From positions 2,669 through 36,281 of the forward strand of contig VRUD01000042.1 in NCBI GenBank assembly GCA_019456305.1: 33,613 nt of DNA. Direction: 5' to 3'. Below, piece by piece: positions 23,171 through 31,085 of this stretch (positions are counted from its first letter, which is position 1; every line of letters starts with the position of its first letter). A program made the position numbers and the translations under genes. The stretch comes from Cytophagales bacterium (GTDB taxonomy: Bacteria; Bacteroidota; Bacteroidia; Cytophagales; VRUD01). The notes under the pieces are model-generated. The model was not told the origin of the DNA. It saw only the letters and a list, made by a program, of their open reading frames with translations, and searched no databases.

Positions 23171-23242
23171 AGACGTAAAAAAGTTTGGCTCTATTCTAAA
23201 AAGTTGTTGATAGTTAAATATTTTATAAATATTCTCAAAAAA

Positions 23243-23391
23243 AGCCCTGAAAGGGCGTGAGGTGTAAACACAGGGTGTAGTTCTGTGTTATTCTCTAGCC
23301 CTGATGATTAGCCCTGAAAGGGCGTGAGGTGTAAACACAGGGTGTAGCCCTGTGTTATTCTCTAGCCCTGATGGTTAGCCCTGAAAGGGCG
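23243..23391. repeat. REP hairpins left of the transposase (67-bp tandem unit)
   Basis: AGCCCTGAAAGGGCG occurs at 23243-23257, 23310-23324 and 23377-23391, a spacing of exactly 67 bases. Each unit also holds AACACAGGG paired with a CCCTGTGTT-like arm (perfect in the second unit). These are REP-type hairpins placed directly 3' of the transposase gene. Confidence 0.9.
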
Positions 23392-23400
23392 AAACAAGCA

Positions 23401-23853
23401 TCAGTCCCATACATAGCGTTCGTCATACTCCACATTATACTTCTTCAATAGCGCCCTGTATTCTTCCTGAAAAGTAATCTTTTTATGGTGTTCTTTCTGA
23501 TTTTCTATATAGGCTTTTACCACATCCACCTGGGAATGGCTAACCGAAAATGCGCCATAGCCACCTTGCCAGTAAAAATTTTTTAATGTTTTATCCATTG
23601 TTTTCACCCACTTTGAAGAATGTGATTTCACTTCTTCCAAAAGTTTCATTAAGGCGATTTTTTTTGATAACATGCATAAAATATGAACATGGTCTGTATA
23701 GCCGCCAATTTTTACAGGATGACATTCCAGGTTTTTGCAGATACCACCAAGATAACCATATAGTTTACTTTGAACAGGTTCATGAATAAGGGGGACGCGG
23801 TGCTTTGTGCTAAAAACCAAGTGTATGTAATTTTGAACGAGTGATTGTGCCAT
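23401..23853 (-). CDS. REP-associated tyrosine transposase (IS200/Y1 family)
   Basis: The 150 residues have the IS200-like Y1 fold: NYIHLVFSTKHRVPLI at the start, the metal-binding HUH motif in YTDHVHILCML (about 52-62), and the catalytic Tyr in VKAYIENQKEHH (about 112-123). Length is typical for RAYT proteins. These enzymes cut and join single-stranded DNA at REP hairpins. Matching AGCCCTGAAAGGGC hairpins lie on both sides, in opposite orientation, which supports the assignment. No frameshift is seen, so it may be active. Confidence 0.92.
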   Translation of the reverse strand: MAQSLVQNYIHLVFSTKHRVPLIHEPVQSKLYGYLGGICKNLECHPVKIGGYTDHVHILCMLSKKIALMKLLEEVKSHSSKWVKTMDKTLKNFYWQGGYGAFSVSHSQVDVVKAYIENQKEHHKKITFQEEYRALLKKYNVEYDERYVWD

Positions 23854-23869
23854 AACAAACGTATTTTAT

Positions 23870-23955
23870 GCCTGCCTGCCCGCCATTGCCTGCCTGTTCG
23901 GCAGACAGGCATTGTGGCAGGCGGGCGTACCGAAGTCCCCCCGAGTACTCGGGGG
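23870..23955. repeat. GC-rich palindromes upstream of the transposase
   Basis: GCCTGCCTG (23888-23896) pairs with CAGACAGGC (23902-23910), enclosed by GCCTGCCCGCCA and TGGCAGGCGGGC. CCCCCGAGTACTCGGGGG (23938-23955) is a perfect palindrome. Related CCGAGTACTCGG sequences occur at 24118-24145 and near 31021-31048. Confidence 0.7.
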
Positions 23956-23970
23956 AACACAGGTGTGTTG

Positions 23971-24054
23971 CACCCTTTCAGGGCTATTTATCGTTGTTGT
24001 TTGCTTTAACATAGGGCTATACCCTATGTTAATGAGTTACGCCCTTTCAGGGCT
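23971..24054. repeat. REP hairpins right of the transposase (inverted)
   Basis: CACCCTTTCAGGGCT (23971-23985) and CGCCCTTTCAGGGCT (24040-24054) are inverted copies of the left REP core. Between them AACATAGGG and CCCTATGTT (24008-24030) form a hairpin equivalent to the left AACACAGGG stem. Confidence 0.88.
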
Positions 24055-24159
24055 ATTTGTAGTGCAAAAGTAATGAAAATTTATCTATCAACTAAATTTT
24101 AGAATAGAGCCAAAAGTTTCTCCACGGGTACTCGGAGAGAAACTTCTCATTGACAAACA

Positions 24160-27100
24160 CTAATTAACCATCAATTTCCCCGCACCAATCAATCCATCTT
24201 TGGAGCGAATTTTGTAAATATAAATCCCCTCCGGCAGGTTTTTCCTGCTGATCACAAACCTATTACCTGTAATGTTGGAAATCTCTTTAACTTTCTTTCC
24301 TATAATGTTATACAACTCAAAAGTGTATCTCAACTTAAAAGTTGAGGTACTATTTATCTCAAATGTTGTGGTTGAGCTAAACGGGTTTGGATATACATTA
24401 ATTGAGATCTGCTTATCATAAATTTTTGAAACATTAGTAGTAATAGAATCAATATTACCAATGGTATTGAAAACCTTGTTGGTGATCACAGGATCGTTAA
24501 AGTCAAATATGATCCCTGCATCATTTTCTATTACCGTACCTATGGCATTCCCCGGCTTCTGGTGAATTTTGAATTTTACAAAGCCATGGCTTTCCGGCTC
24601 ATTCACATTGCTGTCGGGCAATAAAACATTGTTAAAAGTCCATTGTAAAATGTCGCTGCCAAAAATTTCGAGTGTGTATGGATGGCTGCTGGCACCGAGG
24701 ACGATTGTAGTGATGTCCAGGGTTGCTGATAAGGTGTCCCTGAGCACAATGTTAAAGGCAGTATCCGTACCGGTATTCTGGAAGCGGATGTTATATTCCA
24801 GTATATCGGTGGAATCAATGAAATGGAACGTATTGGTCAAACCTTCGGGCCGCACATTTTTATCATTCGGGTCCCATGAAGATACTACAGGACCGCATTC
24901 TATATCCACAAAATCATCTGCGTCATCAGTAGGTACCTGGGTTATTTGCCCGGTAATAAATGGAGTCCCGCCACACATCTCTACATTATCCTGTGGATGG
25001 CTGTTACCCGGATGGCCTGGTCTTTGGTCGGCTTCTAACCTGATGGTATTTCCGTTGGCAGGCCAGCATACTACCACGCTATCCCCGCCTGCCAGTTGAA
25101 AGGCGCCAGTAGAAATTAGCATATTATTTTCATAAATGCGGTACTGGGAAGTTCCCTGCATATCTCCAGTCCCCGGGTCTCCTGTATTGTAAATGGTAAA
25201 GCAAGCTAAACTATCGTTCACGCAGCTTCCTTCAACAGATATACTTGAACGATCCCAGGTTGAATCAGCAGGGAAACAACTGCTATCCGGATAAATATGG
25301 GCTGTTACACAGTGTGTACTGTTCATTACAGCACTACAGGAAATATTGATCAGTACTACAAATCTTCCACACTCATCTGGTACTAAATTACCTACATCAA
25401 AGGTATAGGTATTTCCATTTTGAGTTGTCCATGGTACTAAATAGCCATGAGAAATAGCATAGTTATACCAGGTATGTGTACTATTAGTATCAGCAGTAAC
25501 TATGTCAGGTAGTTCTATTTCTATATAAGCGTTGGTTGCAACACCTGTACCATTATTACAATAATCTACGACATAAAAGCTGCTAAAGCATGGTCTGTAT
25601 CCTATATGATTCAGGTCAATTGACAGATCAGGGCAATAAAAATCTGTTTGAACAGTGAAATCAATTGAATCAATCGTATTGGGTGATGAGCCCAGGTTCA
25701 GGTTGTAAGTTGGGGGAGACACCGGACAAACCTGGCTTCTGATGTTGTCATTATCAAGAAGTGAGATGGTATAATTGCCGCTATCTAAGTGTAATTGGAA
25801 AAAACCCCAATTATTGGTATAAGCATAAACCGCACCGGGATCGGCTCTCACCATCCAGCCGGATAAGCCGTAATCTGAACTATCCATAATGCAGTTGGCA
25901 TTCATATCATCAAAAACAGAACCTGTGATGAGGTTGGGCAGACAAGGGCTCAGGATCGTAAAGGTGGTATCTCTCATACAGCCATTTGCATCGGTGGCTG
26001 TCATCGTGTAGGTTCCAGGATATAAATAAGCGAATGACGACCACCAATTCCAGTAATGAGGCTGCGTATCCCATTGAATTGAATAAGGAGGGGTACCACC
26101 GCTGATGCTGTAAGAAACATTGCCAACATAGCCGCAGACGGAAGGGTTGGTTAACGTAAGCGTAATATTAGGTGTTGTTGTGGTTGTAATTATGGCAGTG
26201 ACGCTTATTTCACAACCGTTGCTATCCTGCACAAAAACAAAATAAATGCCGGCAGACAGGCTGTCAAACACATTGGTAGCGCTCCAGGCAGCTCCGGAAT
26301 CAATGCTGTACACATAACTTCCTATACCTCCTGATGCAATGATGGTAAAGTTGCCATCATTCGGGACGGCACATCCGACATTTATTATACTTAGGGTTAC
26401 TATCAGCACTGCAGGTTGAGAGATCGTAGCGCTTGTAGTAACGGCACATCCTGTACTATCCGTTACCGTTACAATATAAGTACCTGGCGCTAAACTATCC
26501 GCTATTGGATCGGTCTGTGCCAATGGATCGTTCCATAGATAAGTATAAGGAGCAATGCCTCCAATGGGGGTAACCATTGCAACGCCATTGCTATCGCCAT
26601 TACAGGATACATCTGTAGAAGTTATGGAGAGTGTAAAAGTTCCGCTGCCGGCAACAACCGCTGTATCAGTAACCGAACAGCCATTGGAATCTGCAATTAC
26701 TACTGTATAAGCGCCTGCACATAAACCTATGGCAGTATCTGTAGTTTGGAGATCACTCCATAGAAAAGAGTATGGAGGCGTACCGTTTGCAGGCGCTGCT
26801 GCTGCCGTGCCGTCACAATTCCCGCATGTGGCATCGGTTGTAGTAATAGTGGTTACGATTGGCAGGGGTTGATTGATAGGAACAGATTGACAAACAGTAC
26901 AACCCGTAGAGTCGGTAACACAGACCATGTAAGTTCCTGCACACAAAGCAACAGCAGTCTGACCCAAAGCTCCATTACTCCACGAATAGACATAAGGTGG
27001 GACGCCACCAAAAGGGGTTGCTGTAGCTGATCCGTCACAATTTCCAAAACAGGTAACATCGGTAGAAGTTATTGCAACAGTAAAAGCCCCGCTATCAGCA

Positions 27101-29472
27101 ACTACTGCTGTATCAACAGCAAAGCAGCCATTAAAATCTGTTACCTGTACGGTATAAGTACCTGCACATAAGCTTGTTGCTGTTGAATCTAATTGGACAG
27201 GCGATGTATTCCATAGGTAAGTATAAGGAAGCGTTCCACCGCTGACTGAAACCGTGGCACTTCCGTCACATAAACCACAAATAGCATCTGTTATTGAGGT
27301 GGTCATTACGTTTAATGCAGGTGGCTCAGTAAGGGTAATGCTGTCTGTAACCGTACAGCCATTGGCATCGGTAACAACAACAATCATAGTTCCGGCACAT
27401 AAACCCGGGGAATTACAATCCTCTGTAGTTGCTCCATTCGCCCATGAATACATGAAAGGAGGAGTACCTCCGAAAACTGTCAGGTTTAAAGCTCCATCAC
27501 AAAATCCGTTGCAGCTTATATTGGTTCCGGTTATGTTTGATATAAGTATTGAAGGTTCCGAAATAATGACCGAATTTGATGTGGTACATAGATTGGAATC
27601 AGTAATTGTGACTGAAAAAGTATCAGCACACAATCCGAATATATCCTGGGTTGAATCCCCGTTTGACCAGGAGTAGGTATAAGGAATGGTTCCACCAACA
27701 ACAATTAGATCTGCAACTCCATCACAAACTCCATTGCAGCTAACATAGACACCTATTATAGCGGTGTTAAGGGCTGCAGGTTGATTGATCGTAACAGATT
27801 GAGATACGGTACAGCCCGTAGAGTCGGTAACATACACAGTGTAAGTTCCAACACACATTGCAGAATGCAGTGGCCCGACAAATGCATCAGACCATAGGTA
27901 ACTATATGGAGCTGTGCCACCAATTGGGTTTGCAGTAGCAGATCCGTCACAATTTCCAAAACAAGTAACATCCGTAGTAGAAGTGATTGTGACAGTAAAA
28001 GTACCTGTATCGGCAACCACTGCTGTATTAATAGCAGAACAGCTATTAGTATCTGTAACCTGTACGGTATAAGTACCTGCACATAAACCTGTTGCGGTTT
28101 GTGTGGTTTGCAAAGCAGGATCATCCCACAGAAAGGTGTATGGCGCTGCTCCACCGCTGGCTGATGCATTAGCGCTCCCATCGCATAACCCGCAGGTGTC
28201 ATCGGTAGTAGTTGTTGTAAGGGTGAATGTGCATGCAGCGGTATTTATTATAGCTGCGCCTGCTGCAACGCAGGCATTGGCGTCAGATACGACTACAGTA
28301 TAGATCCCTGGACAAAGGTTAGAAGCCGTTGGTCCAGTACCACCAGTGGGTGACCAAGAATAAGTATAAAAAGGAATACCTCCTGATACTGTCACGTTTG
28401 CAATACCATCACAAGCACCAGGAGCAGATTCATCGGTAGTGATAATTGTTAAGCTTAATGCAGCCGGCTCACTAATTACAACACTTGCAGTATCAAAGCA
28501 GCCAATTCCATCGGTTACGGTAACAGTATGTGTTCCTCCTGTTAAAGCTAATGCTATGCTGTCTATCTCCGCATTATCCCACAAAAAAGTATAAGGGCCG
28601 CCAGTTACTGCCGCAGTTGCACTGCCATCTGAGCCGCCATTGCAGGAGACATTAGAGACAGTAGTGAATGAAATAGCTATAGCAGCTGGTTCACTAATTA
28701 CAACACTTGCAGTATCAAAGCAGCCAATTATATCTATTAGAGTTACATTATAGGAGCCTGCACACAAGTTCGTTAAATCCTGAGTAATAGCACCGTTTGA
28801 CCAGCTATAAGAATAAGGAGCAGTGCCACCGGTTACTGTCAGATTTGCTGCACCGTCACAATAGCCATTGCAGGTTGCATTTGTTCCAACGATTGAAGCC
28901 GTTGGTTCACAAAATACAGTTACTACCATTGAGAGCGCATCAGAACAGCCATTATTAGTATCGGTAACAGTTTGCGTAACGGTATAAGAGACGCAGGAAG
29001 CATAAAAATGTGTTGGATTTTCCAGCGTAGAAATGGTAGCATCCCCAAAATCCCACGAATAGCTTGCTCCCGGTGTTCCTGTATTGGTGAATGAATAACT
29101 GTTGCCGGTTAAGCATTGATTTCCATTATAAGTAAAACCGGCAGTTGGGCTTGGATACGCAACTATACTTTTGAACATTGTATCCGAACCAAAACCATTG
29201 GATACTATCAGCATTATGTTATAAGTACCAGAAAGATAAAAATGAACAGAATTTTGAGCCGTATCCATTGGACTTCCATCCCCAAAATCCCATAACCAGG
29301 AGGTTGGAGCATTTGTGGATGAGTCAGTAAAATTGACTGTAAGCGGTTCACACCCCGAATCAGGGTTGGCTGAAAAATTTGCTACCGGTGCCTGGGCTGA
29401 CGCGTAATTGCTGCTCAATAAGGCAAGCCCTAAAAAGGCTGCCAATACGGAGTAATTTCGTTTAGTTTTCAT
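24160..29472 (-). CDS. Giant SprB-repeat/PKD adhesin with T9SS type-A C-terminal domain
   Basis: The 1770 residues comprise a signal peptide (about 1-27), two PKD domains (about 28-188, WDFGDG motifs), and about 13 SprB-type repeats of ~75 residues (about 190-1180; pattern CNGxCDGxA...GGTxPYxYxWSNG...LCAGxYxVxVTDxxGC). An SdrD-like B domain (about 1186-1260) follows, then a conserved-repeat region with SWDPNDKNV (about 1530) and YNIRFQNTGTDTAFNIVLRD. The last ~80 residues (ISINVYPNPFSSTTTFEI to GKLMVN) are a T9SS type-A sorting domain. It should be exported by T9SS and held on the surface. Repeats 4-5, 8-9 and 10-11 resemble each other as pairs, so a two-repeat block was duplicated. Only a ~50-base gap separates its stop from the transposon-like unit. 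Confidence 0.94.
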   Translation of the reverse strand: MKTKRNYSVLAAFLGLALLSSNYASAQAPVANFSANPDSGCEPLTVNFTDSSTNAPTSWLWDFGDGSPMDTAQNSVHFYLSGTYNIMLIVSNGFGSDTMFKSIVAYPSPTAGFTYNGNQCLTGNSYSFTNTGTPGASYSWDFGDATISTLENPTHFYASCVSYTVTQTVTDTNNGCSDALSMVVTVFCEPTASIVGTNATCNGYCDGAANLTVTGGTAPYSYSWSNGAITQDLTNLCAGSYNVTLIDIIGCFDTASVVISEPAAIAISFTTVSNVSCNGGSDGSATAAVTGGPYTFLWDNAEIDSIALALTGGTHTVTVTDGIGCFDTASVVISEPAALSLTIITTDESAPGACDGIANVTVSGGIPFYTYSWSPTGGTGPTASNLCPGIYTVVVSDANACVAAGAAIINTAACTFTLTTTTTDDTCGLCDGSANASASGGAAPYTFLWDDPALQTTQTATGLCAGTYTVQVTDTNSCSAINTAVVADTGTFTVTITSTTDVTCFGNCDGSATANPIGGTAPYSYLWSDAFVGPLHSAMCVGTYTVYVTDSTGCTVSQSVTINQPAALNTAIIGVYVSCNGVCDGVADLIVVGGTIPYTYSWSNGDSTQDIFGLCADTFSVTITDSNLCTTSNSVIISEPSILISNITGTNISCNGFCDGALNLTVFGGTPPFMYSWANGATTEDCNSPGLCAGTMIVVVTDANGCTVTDSITLTEPPALNVMTTSITDAICGLCDGSATVSVSGGTLPYTYLWNTSPVQLDSTATSLCAGTYTVQVTDFNGCFAVDTAVVADSGAFTVAITSTDVTCFGNCDGSATATPFGGVPPYVYSWSNGALGQTAVALCAGTYMVCVTDSTGCTVCQSVPINQPLPIVTTITTTDATCGNCDGTAAAAPANGTPPYSFLWSDLQTTDTAIGLCAGAYTVVIADSNGCSVTDTAVVAGSGTFTLSITSTDVSCNGDSNGVAMVTPIGGIAPYTYLWNDPLAQTDPIADSLAPGTYIVTVTDSTGCAVTTSATISQPAVLIVTLSIINVGCAVPNDGNFTIIASGGIGSYVYSIDSGAAWSATNVFDSLSAGIYFVFVQDSNGCEISVTAIITTTTTPNITLTLTNPSVCGYVGNVSYSISGGTPPYSIQWDTQPHYWNWWSSFAYLYPGTYTMTATDANGCMRDTTFTILSPCLPNLITGSVFDDMNANCIMDSSDYGLSGWMVRADPGAVYAYTNNWGFFQLHLDSGNYTISLLDNDNIRSQVCPVSPPTYNLNLGSSPNTIDSIDFTVQTDFYCPDLSIDLNHIGYRPCFSSFYVVDYCNNGTGVATNAYIEIELPDIVTADTNSTHTWYNYAISHGYLVPWTTQNGNTYTFDVGNLVPDECGRFVVLINISCSAVMNSTHCVTAHIYPDSSCFPADSTWDRSSISVEGSCVNDSLACFTIYNTGDPGTGDMQGTSQYRIYENNMLISTGAFQLAGGDSVVVCWPANGNTIRLEADQRPGHPGNSHPQDNVEMCGGTPFITGQITQVPTDDADDFVDIECGPVVSSWDPNDKNVRPEGLTNTFHFIDSTDILEYNIRFQNTGTDTAFNIVLRDTLSATLDITTIVLGASSHPYTLEIFGSDILQWTFNNVLLPDSNVNEPESHGFVKFKIHQKPGNAIGTVIENDAGIIFDFNDPVITNKVFNTIGNIDSITTNVSKIYDKQISINVYPNPFSSTTTFEINSTSTFKLRYTFELYNIIGKKVKEISNITGNRFVISRKNLPEGIYIYKIRSKDGLIGAGKLMVN

Positions 29473-29526
29473 GATAGTAATAATTTAAGATTTTATCAGT
29501 AATATTATGCAATATACAAAAATTTT

Positions 29527-29883
29527 TTAAACCGCAAGTGGTTTGAGCTTTTTTACTAATTTTTCAATAGACTTTGCGTTTTCTATGACAGTTTCTGGAG
29601 CAAGCCAATTCTCATAAAAATTTTGATGCAGGCTATTAGCAATACTAAAATGATTCAATATGGGTTTATCATTAAGTTCTTCAGAAAGTTTTACAATATA
29701 TTGATTGATAGCCGCATGTGATCGCAAATTTTTACCACGCTTAAAAGCAACAGCCTTAATGATCTGAGACGTAGCCCCCCATAATTTCTCTGAGGCCTGC
29801 ACGTAATCTTGCTTATCAAGGAGGGTTTTTGCGTCATGCAAATATTTTCCGTTTAATTCAATATATTTATTTCTGTTTTTCAT
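29527..29883 (-). CDS. PaREP1-like HEPN-fold protein
   Basis: The 118 residues are all-helical: YLHDAKTLLDKQDYVQASEKLWGATSQIIKAVAFKRG, then SHAAINQYIVKLSEEL and a C-terminal helix pair. This matches the PaREP1/HEPN-like group, better known from archaea. Many HEPN proteins are RNases with an RxxxxH motif. Here R-S-H occurs (KNLRSHAAI) but the six-residue spacing is absent, so catalysis is doubtful. A partner nucleotidyltransferase is not encoded nearby. A promoter in a repeat shared with the neighbouring hicBA operon lies directly before the ATG, so it may be co-controlled with that module. Confidence 0.7.
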   Translation of the reverse strand: MKNRNKYIELNGKYLHDAKTLLDKQDYVQASEKLWGATSQIIKAVAFKRGKNLRSHAAINQYIVKLSEELNDKPILNHFSIANSLHQNFYENWLAPETVIENAKSIEKLVKKLKPLAV

Positions 29884-29935
29884 TACTATAATTTAAGTAA
29901 AGATACAAAAGTTTTGAGTTGATTGCAAGTTTTTG
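29883..29935. repeat. Direct repeat carrying a promoter, copy A
   Basis: This 53-base sequence recurs at 30399-30451 with one difference (T/C at offset 42). It begins at the first base of the HEPN-like start codon. On the minus strand it contains TTG-N20-TATCTTTA. Confidence 0.9.
29898..29928 (-). promoter_or_regulatory. Promoter of the HEPN-like gene (TTG-N20-TATCTTTA)
   Basis: TTG (29928-29926) and TATCTTTA (29905-29898) are 20 bases apart on the minus strand, the Bacteroidota arrangement with one mismatch in the -7 box. Transcription would begin within about 10 bases of the ATG at 29883. Confidence 0.6.
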
Positions 29936-29961
29936 GGTAATTATTTTAATTTAACATTAAC

Positions 29962-30141
29962 TTACTTAATGCCCAATTGCTTTCTAATTATTCTACAAAG
30001 AGTTTCTTTAATTTCCGGATGACGAGGCACATAAGATTTTTTGCCATTTATTGCGTTAACATATAGATCATGCTTTGTACCATGTCTTTTCAGATAACAT
30101 TCTTTTTTAACCAATTCACGAATAAAATTACCACGCTTCAT
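29962..30141 (-). CDS. hicA: HicA family mRNA interferase toxin (59 residues)
   Basis: A 59-residue frame, MKRGNFIRELVKKECYLKRH then GTKHDLYVNAINGKKSYVPR, ends RIIRKQLGIK. The double-stranded-RNA-binding-like HicA fold is indicated by the KRHGTKHDLY segment with the catalytic His, the VPRHPEIKE strand and the C-terminal helix. HicA cuts mRNA when not bound by HicB. The ATG overlaps the hicB stop as ATGA (30141-30138), so translation is coupled and the order is hicB then hicA. No frameshift is seen. It is easily missed because of its length. Confidence 0.88.
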   Translation of the reverse strand: MKRGNFIRELVKKECYLKRHGTKHDLYVNAINGKKSYVPRHPEIKETLCRIIRKQLGIK

Positions 30142-30356
30142 ACTTCTAATTCAATCTGCTTTTTTTTAACTTCAGAATGTAAAGATTCCACTTCATCTTC
30201 ATCTTCAAGTATCATTTGATAGACATCCCGAATATTATCTTCCAATTCCTCTAAAGTTTCACCCTGGCTAAATATGCCTGGTATCTCTTTGAGCTTTCCT
30301 ACATACCAATTATCATCCATCCAGTATTCAAGTGTAAATTGTGTTGTCATAATCAA
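30138..30356 (-). CDS. hicB: HicB-type antitoxin, short form
   Basis: The 72 residues have the HicB partial RNase H-like fold: TTQFTLEYWMDDNWYVGKLKEIPGIFSQGETLEELEDNIRDVYQMIL. No DNA-binding domain is attached, unlike the HicB at 15252. Met3 (30350) may be the real start. It should neutralise the HicA encoded immediately downstream. A promoter repeat lies about 45-100 bases upstream. Confidence 0.88.
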   Translation of the reverse strand: MIMTTQFTLEYWMDDNWYVGKLKEIPGIFSQGETLEELEDNIRDVYQMILEDEDEVESLHSEVKKKQIELEV

Positions 30357-30398
30357 TAGAATTAATGTTTTTACTAATTCAATACACGAAAGTTTTTG

Positions 30399-30451
30399 TT
30401 ACTATAATTTAAGTAAAGATACAAAAGTTTTGAGTTGATCGCAAGTTTTTG
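30399..30451. repeat. Direct repeat carrying a promoter, copy B
   Basis: It matches 29883-29935 at 52 of 53 bases and lies upstream of hicB. The copies point the same way and enclose the hicBA operon. Confidence 0.9.
30414..30444 (-). promoter_or_regulatory. hicBA promoter (TTG-N20-TATCTTTA)
   Basis: TTG (30444-30442) and TATCTTTA (30421-30414) have the same 20-base spacing as in copy A. Start of transcription near 30406 would give about a 50-base leader before hicB. Confidence 0.6.
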
Positions 30452-30536
30452 AGAAAATAAATTTAATTTTTGAGTCCACTCCAAAAAGCATGCACTGAAC
30501 GAAGTGAACGTGTTAAAAAAGAAAAAATGCCACTAA

Positions 30537-30611
30537 CCCCGCACATAAATTTTAGATTAAAGGGTTTTCTCTACACACTCTGTTTATATGCGGGGCTTGG
30601 GTCTTTAATCT
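30537..30611. repeat. Two interleaved inverted repeats in a gene-free region
   Basis: CCCCGCACATAAA (30537-30549) pairs with TTTATATGCGGGG (30583-30595) at 12 of 13 positions. AGATTAAAG (30554-30562) pairs exactly with CTTTAATCT (30603-30611). The arms alternate, so the stems cross. The rest of 30452-30704 shows a short TGAACGAAGTGAACG motif and a CT run but no convincing gene. Confidence 0.6.
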
Positions 30612-30704
30612 CTCTCTCTCTACGGCAGTGCGGGTTTCAGGGGGTTTGGTGTTTGTGAGGTGGTATGTTTGAGATGTAATCATAGTGTAAATATAGTAAT
30701 TATT

Positions 30705-30842
30705 TTAATTATCTTCCTCGTCCAAATCACCCCATAATTCTTTTATGAATTTCCGATAGCTCCAGATAAAATATCTTTCGACTCCCACCCAAAAGGCTAT
30801 AATAAGAATTGTAGCGATAATTAATGTTAAAGTATAAGACAT
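30705..30842 (-). CDS. 45-residue single-pass membrane protein
   Basis: An ATG at 30842 opens a 45-codon frame: one membrane helix (LTLIIATILIIAFWVGV, about 5-21), then an aromatic and basic segment (ERYFIWSYRKFIKELWG), and an acidic end (DLDEEDN). The helix with positively charged residues just after it suggests the C-terminus faces the cytoplasm. The composition looks like a real small membrane protein rather than chance, but I recognise no family. It lies alone between the hicBA region and ftsI. Confidence 0.55.
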   Translation of the reverse strand: MSYTLTLIIATILIIAFWVGVERYFIWSYRKFIKELWGDLDEEDN

Positions 30843-31085
30843 AATATAAATTATCTCAATAGTTATTTATGCAACTAAGTAGTAGTGATAATTTAAACGA
30901 AAATTTGGGATTAAGGTTAGGTGAAATTATATTTTTTCTTCCAATCATTTTTTAATTCACTACCAATTTCAGAGTTTTAGTAAAATTTAGAGATTTAGTG
31001 GCAAAACTTTTTGTCCCGTCTGTCCTCCTGAGTAACTCGGGGGGGGCAGTACCCGGGATTGACAGATACTATCTATTATCCACCA
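30843..31085. other. Gene-free gap before ftsI end
   Basis: No gene is visible. Near the right end an imperfect hairpin (CTGTCCTCCTGAG with CTCGGGGGGGGCAG, about 31018-31049) is related to the CCGAGTACTCGG palindromes at 23938-23955 and 24118-24145, and may be the terminator-side flank of ftsI. Confidence 0.4.

Larger units (their letters stand above)
23187..24111. mobile_element. Transposon-like unit with 33-bp TIRs and 8-bp target duplication, carrying a RAYT
   Basis: The left end (23187-23219) and right end (24079-24111) are inverted repeats matching at 29 of 33 positions, starting GGCTCTATTCTAAAA. AAAAGTTT flanks both sides exactly (23179-23186 and 24112-24119), an 8-base target duplication. 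GGCTCT ends and 8-base duplications are features of ISL3-family elements, but no DDE transposase is present. The 925-base interior holds REP hairpins and a REP-associated tyrosine transposase gene. The insertion target seems to be another hairpin (AAGTTTCTC at 24115-24123 with GAGAAACTT at 24136-24144). Confidence 0.85.

Noticed and set aside
23243-23391. Regularly spaced repeats that could suggest a CRISPR array
   Set aside because: The intervals are themselves nearly identical (67-base tandem unit) and the cores are REP hairpins beside a Y1 transposase; no cas genes are present.
27254-27676. 140-codon + strand frame opposite the SprB-repeat adhesin
   Set aside because: Antisense shadow of repetitive coding DNA; composition follows the repeats.
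29527-29883. HEPN-like protein as toxin of an MNT/HEPN pair
   Set aside because: No nucleotidyltransferase partner is adjacent and the RxxxxH RNase motif is not seen.
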